DNA from: Branchiostoma floridae
Taxonomy: Eukaryota; Chordata; Leptocardii; Amphioxiformes; Branchiostomatidae
Length of the DNA: 64,000 nucleotides
Direction of reading: 5' to 3'
Assembly (NCBI RefSeq): GCF_000003815.2
Contig: NC_049985.1
Location: 6,870,385 to 6,934,384, forward strand
Below, piece after piece: positions 12,990 through 24,685 of this stretch. A program made the translations under genes and the position numbers. The notes below the pieces were generated by a model, which worked only from the letters and a program-made list of their open reading frames with translations, was not told where the DNA came from and did no database searches. Each line of letters starts with the position of its first letter. The stretch's first letter is position 1.

Positions 12990-13140
12990 GAGTGGCGTCC
13001 AATGGCTGGATGACGGATTGAGAGATCATGGGTTCGATTCCTGGCATTCCTGGTCAGACGTGGTGTTCCTTGCAAAGTAACGACTTTACTCACTCCGGGT
13101 GTAAAACATGGTTGGGGAGGTAAAATGCAGTGTAAGAAGA
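12990..13140 (+). repeat. tRNA-derived SINE copy
   Basis: It has AGTGGCGTCCAATGGCTGGA and a clean B box (GGGTTCGATTCC, about 13030), followed by TTTACTCACTCCGGGTGTAA and GGTTGGGGAGGTAAAA. The same family lies 130 bp upstream in the same orientation. Confidence 0.6.
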
Positions 13141-13675
13141 GGAATAGGCTCGGATCCGTCTTTCAATTCCGCATAGTAAACATGGTGGATACACGACTAG
13201 ATTGTTGACAGTAGGGGCATGCCCCTACGACCCTACGACTTCAAAAACTATGGAATATACCATTCCCTTTTTTCATACGTCACTGCACGGATGCATTCAT
13301 TCATGCATTTATCAACTTATACCTGAATGCGTTGTTGCATCAGTGATTGTCACAGTCCTTTTATGAAAATAAATCAAGCGCGACATATCTTCTTAACTTG
13401 GTCACACTTTCTCGTTCCCTCTGTACTGTACTGACGTCATAGTGACGTCATTCACCGATAGTAGTCAAAGATAACGGTCTTTGTCCTTGGTGCTGAAGTT
13501 CGTATTGAGTTATGTCGTCTCCAAACTTGGATAAATTCTATGTATGAATTAATGTTCATCCGCAACTCTAATTCAGATTGCAAACATCCTATAGAAGTTA
13601 TAGTTCCGTATATAAAGTAAGGTTCTTACCACCAAGCTTTTGATCAGTCCCCTGATCTAGCTCAAGCTGGAATGA

Positions 13676-13821
13676 CCCGAAGCCAATGTCACTTGACCTG
13701 AACGGAAGTGTGATGTCAACGGCGTCTTAACCGAGACGGGGGGGCTGATAACGACTTCCGGGCAGCTTTGACCCATTGCCGAGTCACACTTCCGTTAAGG
13801 TCACGTGACATAAGCTTCGGG
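13676..13821. repeat. Short inverted-repeat element (MITE, about 146 bp)
   Basis: The arms are about 40 bp: CCCGAAGCCAATGTCACTTG at the left is answered by the complement of GTCACGTGACATAAGCTTCG at the right, and both arms share GGAAGTGTGA. The internal part is about 60 bp. A half copy lies at 4528-4576. Confidence 0.65.
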
Positions 13822-13934
13822 CAAGTGTTTTACTTTGTGTGCGGTTTTGGTGAATAAAACCGTAACAAAATCTATGTATGATAAGTACTTGAAAAGATCG
13901 CTGGCGGTTACCACGTAGCATGGCTTAGTCGTGG

Positions 13935-14165
13935 CAGTGTGCGTAGTCCAGTGGTTAGCGGCCCTGTCTCTGGAACTAGAAGTTGTGACTTTGATTCCAG
14001 CTGTGTCGCTCACCCGACATGCACGTTATTGGAAAGGGTTTCACTCCTTAGGATGGGACATTACGCCATGGCCCACTGTTCATTGTGCTTGTCGAAAAGA
14101 CCTAGGGGAATTTCCGCAGTACAAGGAACCTGTGCAAGTACTGTACATGGCGTCTGTCCTCTCTG
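13935..14165 (+). repeat. tRNA-derived SINE copy (second subfamily)
   Basis: The head GCGTAGTCCAGTGGTTAGCG is a Leu/Ser-type A box and is followed by a degenerate B box (CTTTGATTCCAG). The tail shares the TTTCACTCCTTAGG and GTACAAGGAACC style of tRNA-SINEs. The two open frames across it are chance. Confidence 0.5.
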
Positions 14166-14169
14166 ACAC

Positions 14170-17100
14170 AAAACCAGTGGAAGAATAACTCTTCAATGAG
14201 CTAAACTGGATGAAGATCACTTGTACGTTCGGCAGCAGTGACCGGAATGCTCAGCCAGCGGTGAGGTGCAGTATGGATTGATCTTACGAAGCGCTCGGTG
14301 TTCGTTAAGGTTCCTCCCGGGACAGGTCTGTACTGTGCGGATAACAGATGGCCACTGCCATATGCTTTTATTTCCCACTAACATTTAGTTTGACCCATGA
14401 GTATTGTAGGTAAAGTAAGGGTCATTCTGGGTAGGGTATGATCAGGGAATGTCAAATAGGCACATAACAGAAGATGATCTTCATAAATCTATTTTAACTC
14501 TCTTCTTACGACATAAAAACTCTTCTTCATGGAGAGGAAGCTAGGCTTTTTCTTAACTTAAACACATAACGCTACCTTTCCAAATCATCTGCTAACTGAT
14601 AGGTCTATGTTCGTGTGGTTGTTCTTTTATCAATCACATTTCTTGCAGTATAAAACAAATTCAGTATATGAAAAAACACAATATATGAATTACACCATTA
14701 AGTCTTACACAGTGGGAATTACAATATGCAAAGCTATAGAAAAATAATGAAAGAAACTTTTTTTCGTTTACTTGCAACAATTACTGTCACGATTAATTGT
14801 GCCTTACGGCTGTTTTTTCCAATTCTCCACCGATAATCCCAGACGACTATTCCACTGGCACCAATCTAATGGCCCATATGTTACTGCGTTTACAGACTTT
14901 GAAGTCGGGATGAATTGCTGCTTTGTTTGCAGAAAATTCATGGGGCGGGGGAGCGGCCGTAAACTCAAGTGACCAAGTCCAGAGATGAAGATGGACGTAA
15001 ACTCGGGAATTGGCGTCCAGTAAAATGACGTAACGTCCCTGATGATGGCGAGTCGTTTGGGTCTACCACGACCGCGGGGTAGTTTGGAGCTCTAGGAGGG
15101 CGATAGGAAGGAGTATGTCGAAGAATATCTGTTTATTCATCGCTTCATTAATTTATTTTTGTTTTCTACGCCAAGGTAGCTCACCCAATTAATCTCTCAG
15201 CCACACATATGCTCGCTTTCAAAATTTGTTGGAGCACTCATATAGCAGGCTTACGTCGGCGACCAAATAAACTCGTGTTGCAAGAACGTACAGTATTCCC
15301 TGTTTTTAAGATATTTTAGAGGAGACCAGTTGATACAAAAATCATGACGATTTGCCAACCCATGATGATTTGAACTCTGTTCAACATCTCAAATCAGCCC
15401 ATCTAGTTAAAATACACTTGAAAGCCCAAACCTAAACCACTTTTTAACAGGAGATATCAACCATTCAAAATCCATTCCAGAACACGAGATGTCAAAACCG
15501 AAACTTCCGCTGCAGTTAAGTTTAAGGCCGCTAGGAACTTAGAAACCTTGACCTTCGTTTTTCCGACCCCTACCCCTTCCCAACCATCATACATAACAAG
15601 ACATCCACAACGTCTCGAGTCATGCTGTCTACAAACACACGAACAGAGACACAGGGCACAGGAAACATAGCTTTCTTGAGAAAGGTACTAGCAACAACCA
15701 TATATTTCCCGCCCCCGCATCGCACGTCATCTTGGCTCACATATGAATGAATGAACCTATTCTGCTCATTCAACCATCCGGAGTACGAGTCAAAACGTTT
15801 CCGTGCGAAAAATCAGTTCAAGAGTTGAAGTCGCCCAGCTCTCCGGGGGGTGAATATTAATAATAAAAACCGTTCTCTTTATGGATTTAAAAGCAGTTGA
15901 TGTTTCGGTAATTGATTTCGTGGAGTAAATAATTCATCTTGCCTTCACTATGATTTAATGGCATTCCGGTAATAGTGACCCCTCCCACGTCCACTCGCTG
16001 CTGCTGCCACACGCACGCTAAAACCAAACAAACATCTTTGACTTTATTCAAGTTGCGACAAGAACAATACATCGTGGATACTAGGTAACAGGCTGATATC
16101 ATGACCACAAACATATACAATACAAAAAATGAACAAAAATCTTAATTAGAATAAAATAGCTATAAACTTAAAAACAGTTAAAATGTGCATTATAAGCTAA
16201 GAATTTACAATTGGGCAGTGGCACAACTGGAAGTGAATCTTTTGGTAGATACCACATACTCTTAAAGTACAACTGAAAGCTGCCTATTGATGACAAGGTC
16301 ATGGTTAGATGAATCCTGGAGCAATAGAGAAACAGTAGGTAGTAGTGACCCCTTCCACGTCCAGTCACTGCTGATACCACACGTACGCTAGAACCAACCC
16401 TCTGGCGACCCAACATCTTCTGCGACTTATTACCATGTCCTGTTGATATATCTACCTATGTAGGTCAATTTATACACACTTCCTTACGAAAACGAGACAA
16501 TGCCATACTTTCCTAAAGCAGCATACTGTTAATACCATAATGTTCCAGAATATGTTGTTTATACTATTATCATTCATGAACTAGATTAGTTCCTTAGAAT
16601 TGTTAGTTTTTAGCAACTCGTGTAGTTGGACCGTATTGTATGTACAAGTTGTCATACATTGTATACTTTACAGTTGTCACGCAATAAAGTTCTTCGTATA
16701 CTAAAATGACAAACGGGGTGCAAATGAACCATAACATGTATTGTGATATTTCCGTTCAACCTTTTACGTGATCATTGTTCGTGTATTGCTTTGTTGATAA
16801 AAGAAGAATATTTTCAAATGTTTAGGTGTGAATAATTCTTACTAATCATCATAATTTACGCAAAAGCGATGAGAAGTATTCACACTTTGCATTAACTTTA
16901 TTTCTTGACTTTCGTCCATTGCTTGATTTTTGCCCATTACTTTTCTACCAAAACTGAAATGATGATGATGTACTACTGAATACTATTGGGCTAAGTATAC
17001 TTCCAAGATTACACACTAAGAACAGCCTCAGAATTCCATGTGCTGAAAACTGCAGAAAACTCGGAGTCAACGCAATTGTTCCCAAACCTTTCGTTTTGTC

Positions 17101-17347
17101 ATCAGTGCTGAACTTTTTCAAACAGAATTCCAAATTATAATACAGGCTTCATATGAATTAATTTCAAACAGTTGGAGCAAGTAAGAATGTATGATAAACA
17201 TTGTACGTAACCTATTTGTGCAGTTCTACCTTGTTAAATTGTATTTATCTATTCATTTATTGGACCACTTAGGTTGAGATAATGTCTATCTACCGATCCT
17301 TTTTTCCGATGGGAGTCAGAAACACAACGTTACTTTTTCTAGGCCTT
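14170..17347. other. Intergenic, no gene recognised
   Basis: A 60-bp segment (about 15968-16030, TAGTGACCCCTCCCACGTCC) recurs at about 16339-16400 with small changes, a spaced direct duplication. Otherwise the stretch is AT-rich with short overlapping open frames only. Confidence 0.35.
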
Positions 17348-17717
17348 AGGCCACGCTGATTTAACTATATGGATGGCATTAACGCGCGCATCAATTTTCG
17401 TCCGTTTGCAAAAGCAAACAAATCAAGTTTTCAACCATACTGTAAAGCGTATTAAGCAGTTGTAAAATAAGGACAAATATGCCGTTAAGTGGAAAAAGAT
17501 ATCGGAAAACCGATGCTTGTATCATAAAATGCCAAAATGAATCCAATAAAAGAAGTAGACGTGAAAGAACAAAAAAACGAAAAATCTATTGTACGGTATA
17601 CCATACTCTGTGTGTTCATTCTTTCATTTCGCCTTACTTATTTCATTCGCACGCTCGCATCAGTTTTGGGTTTTGCCAGCGGATGCCATCCACATAATCA
17701 CATCAACATGGCCCTAC
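17348..17717. repeat. MITE copy of the CCATGTTGATT family
   Basis: The left end is GGCCACGCTGATTTAACTAT and the right end is the near-complement ATAATCACATCAACATGGCC. The interior has CGCATCA, CCAAAATGAATCC and ACCATACTCTG, as in the copies in intron 1 of both NHL genes and at about 35040-35262. The 104-codon open frame inside it is not a gene. Confidence 0.6.
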
Positions 17718-18296
17718 TGACATGTCTACAGGCGGGTGGCCTTCTGTACCTGACCGTTTCCGGGCGACCTCGTTACGGGAGGACTCTTATCATTGCCAAA
17801 TTTCGTTATCTTACTTTTGATGTGAGCAGTGAAACCTCTCCCTGGTCGTAAAAACCCGGGAGGTTGAGTGGTTGGTTTCAAACCGGGCTTCGTTTAACGG
17901 CTTTTGTCTTGCAACTTTAATGAGAGACAAACTCGTAAAGCGGGCCATTCGAATCAATCGCTGGCTGATGAGGAAACGCATCCTTCTGGAAAAGATTATC
18001 CCTCCCTTTTGGAATAAGAGCCGGAAGATCGCTGTGATTCTTCGCGTCCATCTCTCGCGTGGCGTACGACGTACGTCCTTTCTTGATAGCTATAATCCTC
18101 TTAAGCTGTAATTCCTAATTCGAGAACATTTCCTCAAGTCCTGTAGGAGACGTGGTTCATCCTGTAGTATTAAACGTTAGGGAGTTTACCTCAGGTCAAG
18201 CCGGGGTTGAGTATCGCCCTATTCATTGGCTGGCCCTTCATTGAATGAAATAATTGAAAGACTATAGCTTTGAAAAGCTTGGGGGAAGAACCCACT
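17718..18296. other. Intergenic, no gene recognised
   Basis: One 79-codon frame (17872-18111) is present but has no recognisable domain or splice context. Nothing else was seen. Confidence 0.3.
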
Positions 18297-18476
18297 ACCC
18301 TCCAAGCAGAGGTTAGGCTTCGGGTGTTTTTTTAGTCTTTTTTATCGGGAATTCTATTTTGTATTGTATCTTGTTGTGTCAAAACCTAACGTACTTATAT
18401 AGAATAGAAAGACCGATAAAAACGACTTTAAAAACGTTACAAAATCACCCGGAGCCTAACCTCTGCTTGGAGAGTA
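18297..18476. repeat. Inverted-repeat element (MITE, about 180 bp)
   Basis: The left arm CTCCAAGCAGAGGTTAGGCT matches the complement of the right arm AGCCTAACCTCTGCTTGGAG. The inverted match continues inward over GTCTTTTTTATCGG and CCGATAAAAACGAC. An open frame spanning it (18359-18550) is an artefact. Confidence 0.75.
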
Positions 18477-19006
18477 ACGCCCACGACAAGGTCCGCAGCG
18501 TAGGTTTAGATTTTACCGTGAAACGTGACCAGTTTCAAAGACAATTATAGAAATGATGAGACTCAGTAATTGCCGGTTCAAGTTATCTCTTGAGACTATC
18601 CGTAATCATCGTTTGGTGATTACTTAGACTTTTAGTACGGAACGCCAACTAAACGTCTCGTCCGGAATGCGAAAGTTTTACAGGTAGACTCTTCGGGATT
18701 CCTGCCAATACTTCAGCTTTAATTGGCGACAACGCGCCCACGTCTATGGATCAAACTCACGTCTTACCTTATCGCACACCTTTCCACTAACGAAGTTATT
18801 AATCAATTCGTCATCCCAGTTCGGTCCCTTTCTTCCTTGGCGTCGTTTGTTAAGGGAAATACATTCGTCAGACGGTGATTGAGGGAATCCGGTATAGCTG
18901 CGTGCTTTCAGGATCTGTCTGCTGTGATTACGCGTCAGAGTTTCAGCGGGGCTAATCAGTCGACAGGCTGGCACCATTCATCTTCTTTACTCCTTAGAAA
19001 AGAGTT

Positions 19007-19274
19007 TTAGACTTTTGAAACTTCCTCCCAAAGTACCGTCTTGTCTTTTGAGAAAAGTCAGAAGACTCAATTGGGACAAATGGTTGTAAAGTAGATTGTC
19101 TTAGACTTTTGAAACTTCCTCCCAAAGTGCCGTCTTGTCTTTTGAAAGAGGACTCAATCGGGACAAATGGTTGTAAAGTAGATTGTCTGAAACTTTTGAA
19201 ACTTCCTCCGTAAGTTCTGTCTTGTCTTTTGAGAGAAGACTCAATAGGAACAAATGGGTATTAAGTAGATTCTC
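19007..19274 (+). repeat. Three tandem copies of an about 90-bp unit
   Basis: The units start at about 19007, 19101 and 19188, and each contains ACTTTTGAAACTTCCTCC, GTCTTGTCTTTTGA, GGACTCAAT or AGACTCAAT, and ACAAATGG. The first unit has a few extra bases (AGTCAGA). No coding frame is conserved across units. Confidence 0.8.
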
Positions 19275-20378
19275 TCCACTTTAGACCTAGAGTAGCACTG
19301 ATTTTTCATTCTTCAAGGGTTTTGATAAACCGTTCATAGCCCATGCGATTCTACATTTTCACCATTAGCAAGAAGCGATAAAAATTCAAACTTATATGCT
19401 AGACCACGCCAGTCTTACCACCATGTGTATGTCTTGTCCTTGTTGTGACGTGCACTAAGTTGGGCACAAATTTACAACACAAAAAAAATCCTCATTCATT
19501 CTTTGATAGCTGCAAACGTACGAAACTTTACAAAGGTTTATATGGACTTTCAAAAGTTTCTGGTGAATGTAAAAAAGGATTGATAAGGGTGAAGGATCCA
19601 GGCGCCGACATTGTGTGCAGTAAAAGCTTCCTGTATTCCGAGCACTTCAGAAAATTAACCTTTGTTATACCACGGCTTACCTCACAGCCTAAATGCAGGA
19701 CACAATGTCACTGACTCACCCCTGAAGCTCCTCTCTGCATTCTGAAAACTGTTTTCATCCATCACAAAAATTAGCATGCTAGACACATGGCTACGCAAGA
19801 AGATGGTATCTTCGGTGTAAAGCCCACTTTTTGTCGCACAAGTTGGCTACTAATGGGGTACAAGCGCTCTCGGGTCAACAGGGAGCTTTTAAGGCCCAGG
19901 AAAAGATGGAGAGAAGGCGCATTTGCTGTGCTGCTTTTTACTTAGTCCCCAAGGAATACGTCCCGCCTGGTCACTCTGTCTCCACGTCCCTGTCATGATT
20001 ACTTCCTGGCCCGGATGTCGGGGAGACTGCGCTACAGAAGTGGGGATGATTGACAGCTCGGTGGGACGATATCTTCTGTCCCAGACGGACAGACGCGCGG
20101 GAAACTTATATCCTTGTCGTCTCTTTCTCTCATTCCATCGGAGAACTTCTACAGAACAAAGGATCAGACGTTCTTTGTTGGAACTTTCCATGTTGAATCC
20201 TTTCAATTTGCAATTTGTCGACATGTCATCTGTAGATATGGCTTGGCGTCTTACTGTAGGGTACGTTTCCAATAAGCCTCCATTCTCCTCGATTACATCA
20301 AAACAACCATGTGTCTTTCCTTCAAACATGTGACATATCTGACTCAGGAATAGAGGAGCATTGATAGATATATAAACT
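19275..20378. other. Intergenic with overlapping open frames
   Basis: Open frames of 165 codons (minus, 19889-20386) and 136 codons (plus, 19923-20333) overlap each other. Neither resembles a known domain, and the mutual overlap suggests a GC-richer chance opening. They are not called as genes. Confidence 0.3.
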
Positions 20379-20811
20379 CGGCACAAAAAGTTTGGAATAT
20401 GAACTTTGGCTGATCATATTTCCGTTGTTTTTGCATCAATTTTAATGTGTTATATATCAATAGAAAGCGTGTGTGATTTCCTTTTATATGGTATCAAACT
20501 CCTTATGATTTTAAATTCGTGAAAAGAGCACCAGGGTTACTTACGTCAGTGGGTCACGAAACAAATGTGCCCAAATTTCAATTTTTGTGTTCAACTCTGT
20601 ATCATCCTGCTTGTATGGGTGTGGGTGTCAAGGATTCAATCTATCCTTTTTTCACGTAATCTTTGGTATACAGAACATCCAAGTTTATCTTCAACATTTG
20701 AGGAGAGTATATGTGTATTTTGGGTGTTGGATGACCGATTCGAAGTGTGGATGCGGCAAGGAGAATGCCACGCCGACTGTCGCACGGATAGAGCGTAACA
20801 GCGCGTAGCGC

Positions 20812-20911
20812 NNNNNNNNNNNNNNNNNNNNNNNNNNNNNNNNNNNNNNNNNNNNNNNNNNNNNNNNNNNNNNNNNNNNNNNNNNNNNNNNNNNNNNNNN
20901 NNNNNNNNNNN
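20812..20911. other. Assembly gap (100 N)
   Basis: Exactly 100 undetermined bases lie inside the palindromic transposon pair. A round 100 usually marks a gap of unknown size, and inverted repeats are a common cause of assembly breaks. Confidence 0.95.
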
Positions 20912-21257
20912 GCTATCATCCCAGACAAGACAACCTCAATACTGTGAGATCAGGAACACCATTCTCCATTCAGTATTCAGTCGCAATGTCTTACTCCTTC
21001 AATATGGGGTCGAGTGACATTCTGTAAGATTCACCGCCCGTCCACGCACACAGTCTGCATTGATCCTTGCTCTGTGTGACGGGCGTTGTAGTCTAACACA
21101 TGGAGAATTGCATTTGGTCCCCCACACACGCGTGACGAGGTATGACATTGCGACTGCATGGAAAATGGTGTCCCGTGTATCTCACAGCATTGAGGTTGTC
21201 TTGTCTGGGATGAGGGTGAACTTCGTTTTTCCTGTGGTAGCCATACATACACCACAC

Positions 21258-21400
21258 TAGGGATGGGTACCGGTACCAGAAAATTCAGGTCCAGGTCCGG
21301 TTTATCAGGTCCAAAGGATTAGGGTCCCAGGTTCCGGACCTGAACCTGGACCTGGATTCAGTAATGACTCATACCAAATGGTCCCATTTCACTACAAAGA
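21258..21400 (+). repeat. Dispersed CAGGTCC-rich repeat
   Basis: GGGATGGGTACCGGTACCAG is followed by repeated CAGGTCCAGGTCCGG-type words and the inverted form GGACCTGAACCTGGACCTGG, a self-complementary low-complexity block next to the transposon pair. Confidence 0.5.
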
Positions 21401-21750
21401 AATCTGTTTGGTGGAGTATTAGACTTACACTGGCGTTTTAAAAATTCCTACACTGTATACCAAAGATTACGTGAAAAAAGGGCAAATTGAATCATTGACA
21501 CCCACACCCATACAAGCAGGATGATACAGAGGTGAACACAAAAATTGAAATTTGGGCACTTTTTTTTCGTGACCCACTGACGTAAGTAGCCCTGGTGCTC
21601 GTTCCAAGAATTTATAGCCATAAGGAGTTTGATACCATATGAAAGGAAATCACACACGCTTTTTATTGATATATAACACATCAAAATTGATGCAGAAACA
21701 ACGGAAATATGATCAGCCAAAGTTAATATTCCAAACTTTTTGTGCCGAAA

Positions 21751-24357
21751 TAAAGATCTACTTTGCATAATCAATGAGAAAGTACAAGTTCAAATTTGGA
21801 TTTGACAGAAAGTTCATACTTGCGGCATTCGGATCTTAAATAAAGATGAAGATCGTTAAAAGATATAAATCGTGCAAATGCGGACCCCTTAATCTGATCA
21901 GTTTAAGGCGACGTCAGCTGATTTGAATGCTAGTTTTGTTTCATGGTTCCAGTGTAAGTACGATTGGGATGGCTTTGTAACTTTTTATCTCTTGGCGTAA
22001 CACTGGTAACGTTTGTGTTTTCGAAAATAACAACGTTTGTTTTAATTTCCTTTAGATATTCTGCAGACGATCATGAAAAGTGCTTGGTAAATGTAATCCA
22101 TTACGTATTATCAAACATCGAACAATCAGGACTAACGTTGAGCTTGAAACTCAAAGAAAATCCCAACCATGGGACATTCCATTATTCTGCCTATGGGGGG
22201 TCAGACAGGGTCAAACTTAGGAGACGATACGGAGCCTTGCAACAGCGCCTAGAATCTGATGCTGGAGACCTACCACTTTCCCCGCCACTTTAGCCCTAAG
22301 TCTTCCGTCTTGTTTCCTTGCACGTACTCACGCTTTACATGTAGTGACGAGAAAGGAAACTTTTCACTGCAAACCAAAGAATCGGACAGGATGCTTTTAC
22401 AATTCCGTAATATTTCTGTGAATTTTTTTATCTATGCAGTCTGACTCCAATCTTCAGCTTAAGCAGCTGTCCTTAAGGGCACCGACGTAGGTCGCTAAAT
22501 AACTGTTTTTTTTCCTTTTACGACAATTTTACCAATATAACTCTTAAAAGATTATAGAAAGATTCACAGTAGACTTTCCTGCCATTGTCCTTTTGCCGTA
22601 CCATAGAACGGCAAACATGTTGTACGATATTAGTACATTTCTTCTCGTCTAGATATTGCGTAATTACGTATGACATAGAAGACAACAAAATACACAAAAT
22701 GTAAGAAAATTCGTTCTTTATCTGTGAAATTCGTTGAGTAATCTTTCGAACACCGCAGTGCCGCACCGGTGCCCAAGTGCAGTAAGATACTACCTCTACT
22801 TTTCCGTTTTCCTTATGTCGTGTGAATGACAAATGACGCAAACACGGTGAGTGCTGGTCTTTGAGCGTGGTACAGCAATCCACTTCTTTTTCCAACATGT
22901 TCCCGAGACCCCAGGTCAGTTTTAGGATGCCCACATCTGTCCATAGACTGCGCTGACAAATAGAAGGTTACAGCCGGAATAATATAAGCTGGTTTGATGG
23001 ATGGGATAGTGGTTGATATTGGTCATTCTACGTTCTTGTGCTGAATTGGTCCTTGAAACAGGGTTATATTGTTTTGGTAGCAGGATGGTAGGGCTATGGT
23101 TGCACCCGTGTTGAGGGGGCGAGATTAAAGAAAGTTACGGTTTGATGGTATTAATGAAAAATAACGTCATTTTTTTTTTCAATATTTTTTGGACGGGGGG
23201 GGGGGGGGGAGAATGGGTGTCTCGTAACTCCTCGCGAGATTTCATCCATAGGTCAGTGCATCTGAAAAGGATTCTGTTGTGACCTTTTTGATTGGTCTGT
23301 ATGCACATAGAAAGTATCAAAACGGATTTGAGGAGATTCAAATGGCCAACAGTCACGGACGTCTTATGAATCAATAGGACACAGTTGTACACAGAGTCCA
23401 AGCTCAAGGTCATAAGTCATCCGCAGAAATGCCATGTGCGCTCATTTAGGTGACGACGACCTCATTACATGCTTGTCAGATCCACTTTTTGGACCTTACG
23501 ATTCTTTAACTTTCCTTTCAATCAATACCTAAGGGCGATGTATGCAGCACAGAGTGTTCACTTGAAATACATTGTAGGTCTTGGATACACCTAGGTGATA
23601 GGTGATTTGGGGCACCTGTCGGCTTTCATTGACACTGCAGTAGAACCTCCAGTTCTTGTATCTGTTCTCCTGGACATGCCATGGTCTTGTTAAGTGCTGC
23701 ATAAGATTCCGTGTACTTCATAGAAACAACTTTAAATCCAATAGTCAGTGCTATAAATTTCCGAGCAAACGTATCGTTACTATAGGCTGAACGAGAACGG
23801 TAACATTAGGTACGTTGTAGGTTTACATATAGGTTCGAACCTGCACTGAATCAGAACAATAGTGTAATTATCTACCTAACCTGTAGGTTTAGGACAGTAA
23901 TGTACGAAACATGAATGTTTATTTGATTAGACTTCAGGTACATGTATCCGTACCTTAGCAATATGACAAAGTCATCTATCACACGACTGTCATCTGTCGT
24001 ATCTGAAGACGGACAACTGTCTTCAGTAATGACAGGAACATGAATGATCAGTTTAACAGAATGTTCATCCGGACTCAAGTTATCTCATACGCAAGATAAC
24101 CTAACATCGTGCAAGCTTTATTGGTACTACGAAAAGTACAGTGACTTTTGTATGGTCAACTGTAAAGTACAAAAAAGAGATACAGAATAGAGAAACAATA
24201 GAAGATAATAAAATTCTATTAATTTAACAATGTAATTATAGGATGGTAAGAAAACCTCTATACAATCAGGTGGAGTGCCATTATCTTTTCCAATCACAAA
24301 GAAATCTTCTTTGTATTAGGTATCTATTATAGTAATATCTTGAAATCTGTAGTATTT
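21751..24357. other. Intergenic, no confident gene
   Basis: The segment at about 22649-22722 (AGATATTGCGTAAT..ACAAAATACACAAAA) recurs at about 28001-28076, so the 138-codon minus frame over it is probably repeat-derived. A frame at about 22055-22293 follows a good acceptor-like TTTCCTTTAG but has no recognised domain. A poly-G run lies at about 23195-23210. Confidence 0.35.
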
Positions 24358-24685
24358 ACATCAAAGATGGTGTTTATGATACCCGCCCTAGCGCAGCGCC
24401 TGACCCATGAACCGTGTTTGCTTGTTTGTTTGTTTGTTTATTAAGGAATCTTAAGAGAAAATCAATACTTATCTCATACAGATCTAGAGATCAGTAATAT
24501 GATCTACAATCAAAGATGGTGTTTATGATACCCACCCTAGCTTACCGCCTGACCAGTTTTCCAGTTTGTTTGTTATTTGTTTATTAAGGAACGTTAGTAG
24601 AAAAGATATCCATAAGATAATCTAACATCAAAGATGATGCCCGCCCTAGCGTACCGCCTGACCCGGGAGCCGGTATGGGCCCCGC
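24358..24685 (+). repeat. Local tandem repeat, three partial copies
   Basis: ATCAAAGATGGTGTTTATGA, then ACCC(G/A)CCCTAGC and CCGCCTGACC, recur at about 24360, 24510 and 24628. The first two are followed by a (TTTG)n TTTATTAAGGAA stretch. The unit is about 120-150 bp; the third copy is truncated. Confidence 0.7.

Larger units (their letters stand above)
20379..21750. mobile_element. Inverted pair of Tc1/mariner-like transposon relics
   Basis: The arms at about 20379-20675 and 21447-21750 are long inverted repeats (TTTGGCTGATCATATTTCCG, AATTTCAATTTTTGTGTTCA and GATTCAAT..TTTTTTCACGTAATC against their complements). Inside, plus-strand DNA near 20730-20800 can be read as a decayed VW.RQGE.HADCR segment. 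Minus-strand DNA at 21031-21255 can be read with PNAILH..DYNARHTEQG, close to the D-N-A-R-P-H-T catalytic neighbourhood of Tc1 transposases. Both are broken by frameshifts and stops. DNA just after the gap (20912-20990, plus) matches the minus-strand copy at about 21130-21215. The element is therefore two facing copies with the assembly gap between them. Confidence 0.6.

Noticed and set aside
19889-20386. Long open frames on both strands (165 and 136 codons)
   Set aside because: They overlap each other almost completely, show no domain, and no splice sites or homology words support either.
22055-22293. Possible exon after TTTCCTTTAG with a 79-codon frame
   Set aside because: Good acceptor, but no partner exons, no recognised domain and no clear donor. 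A chance opening cannot be excluded.
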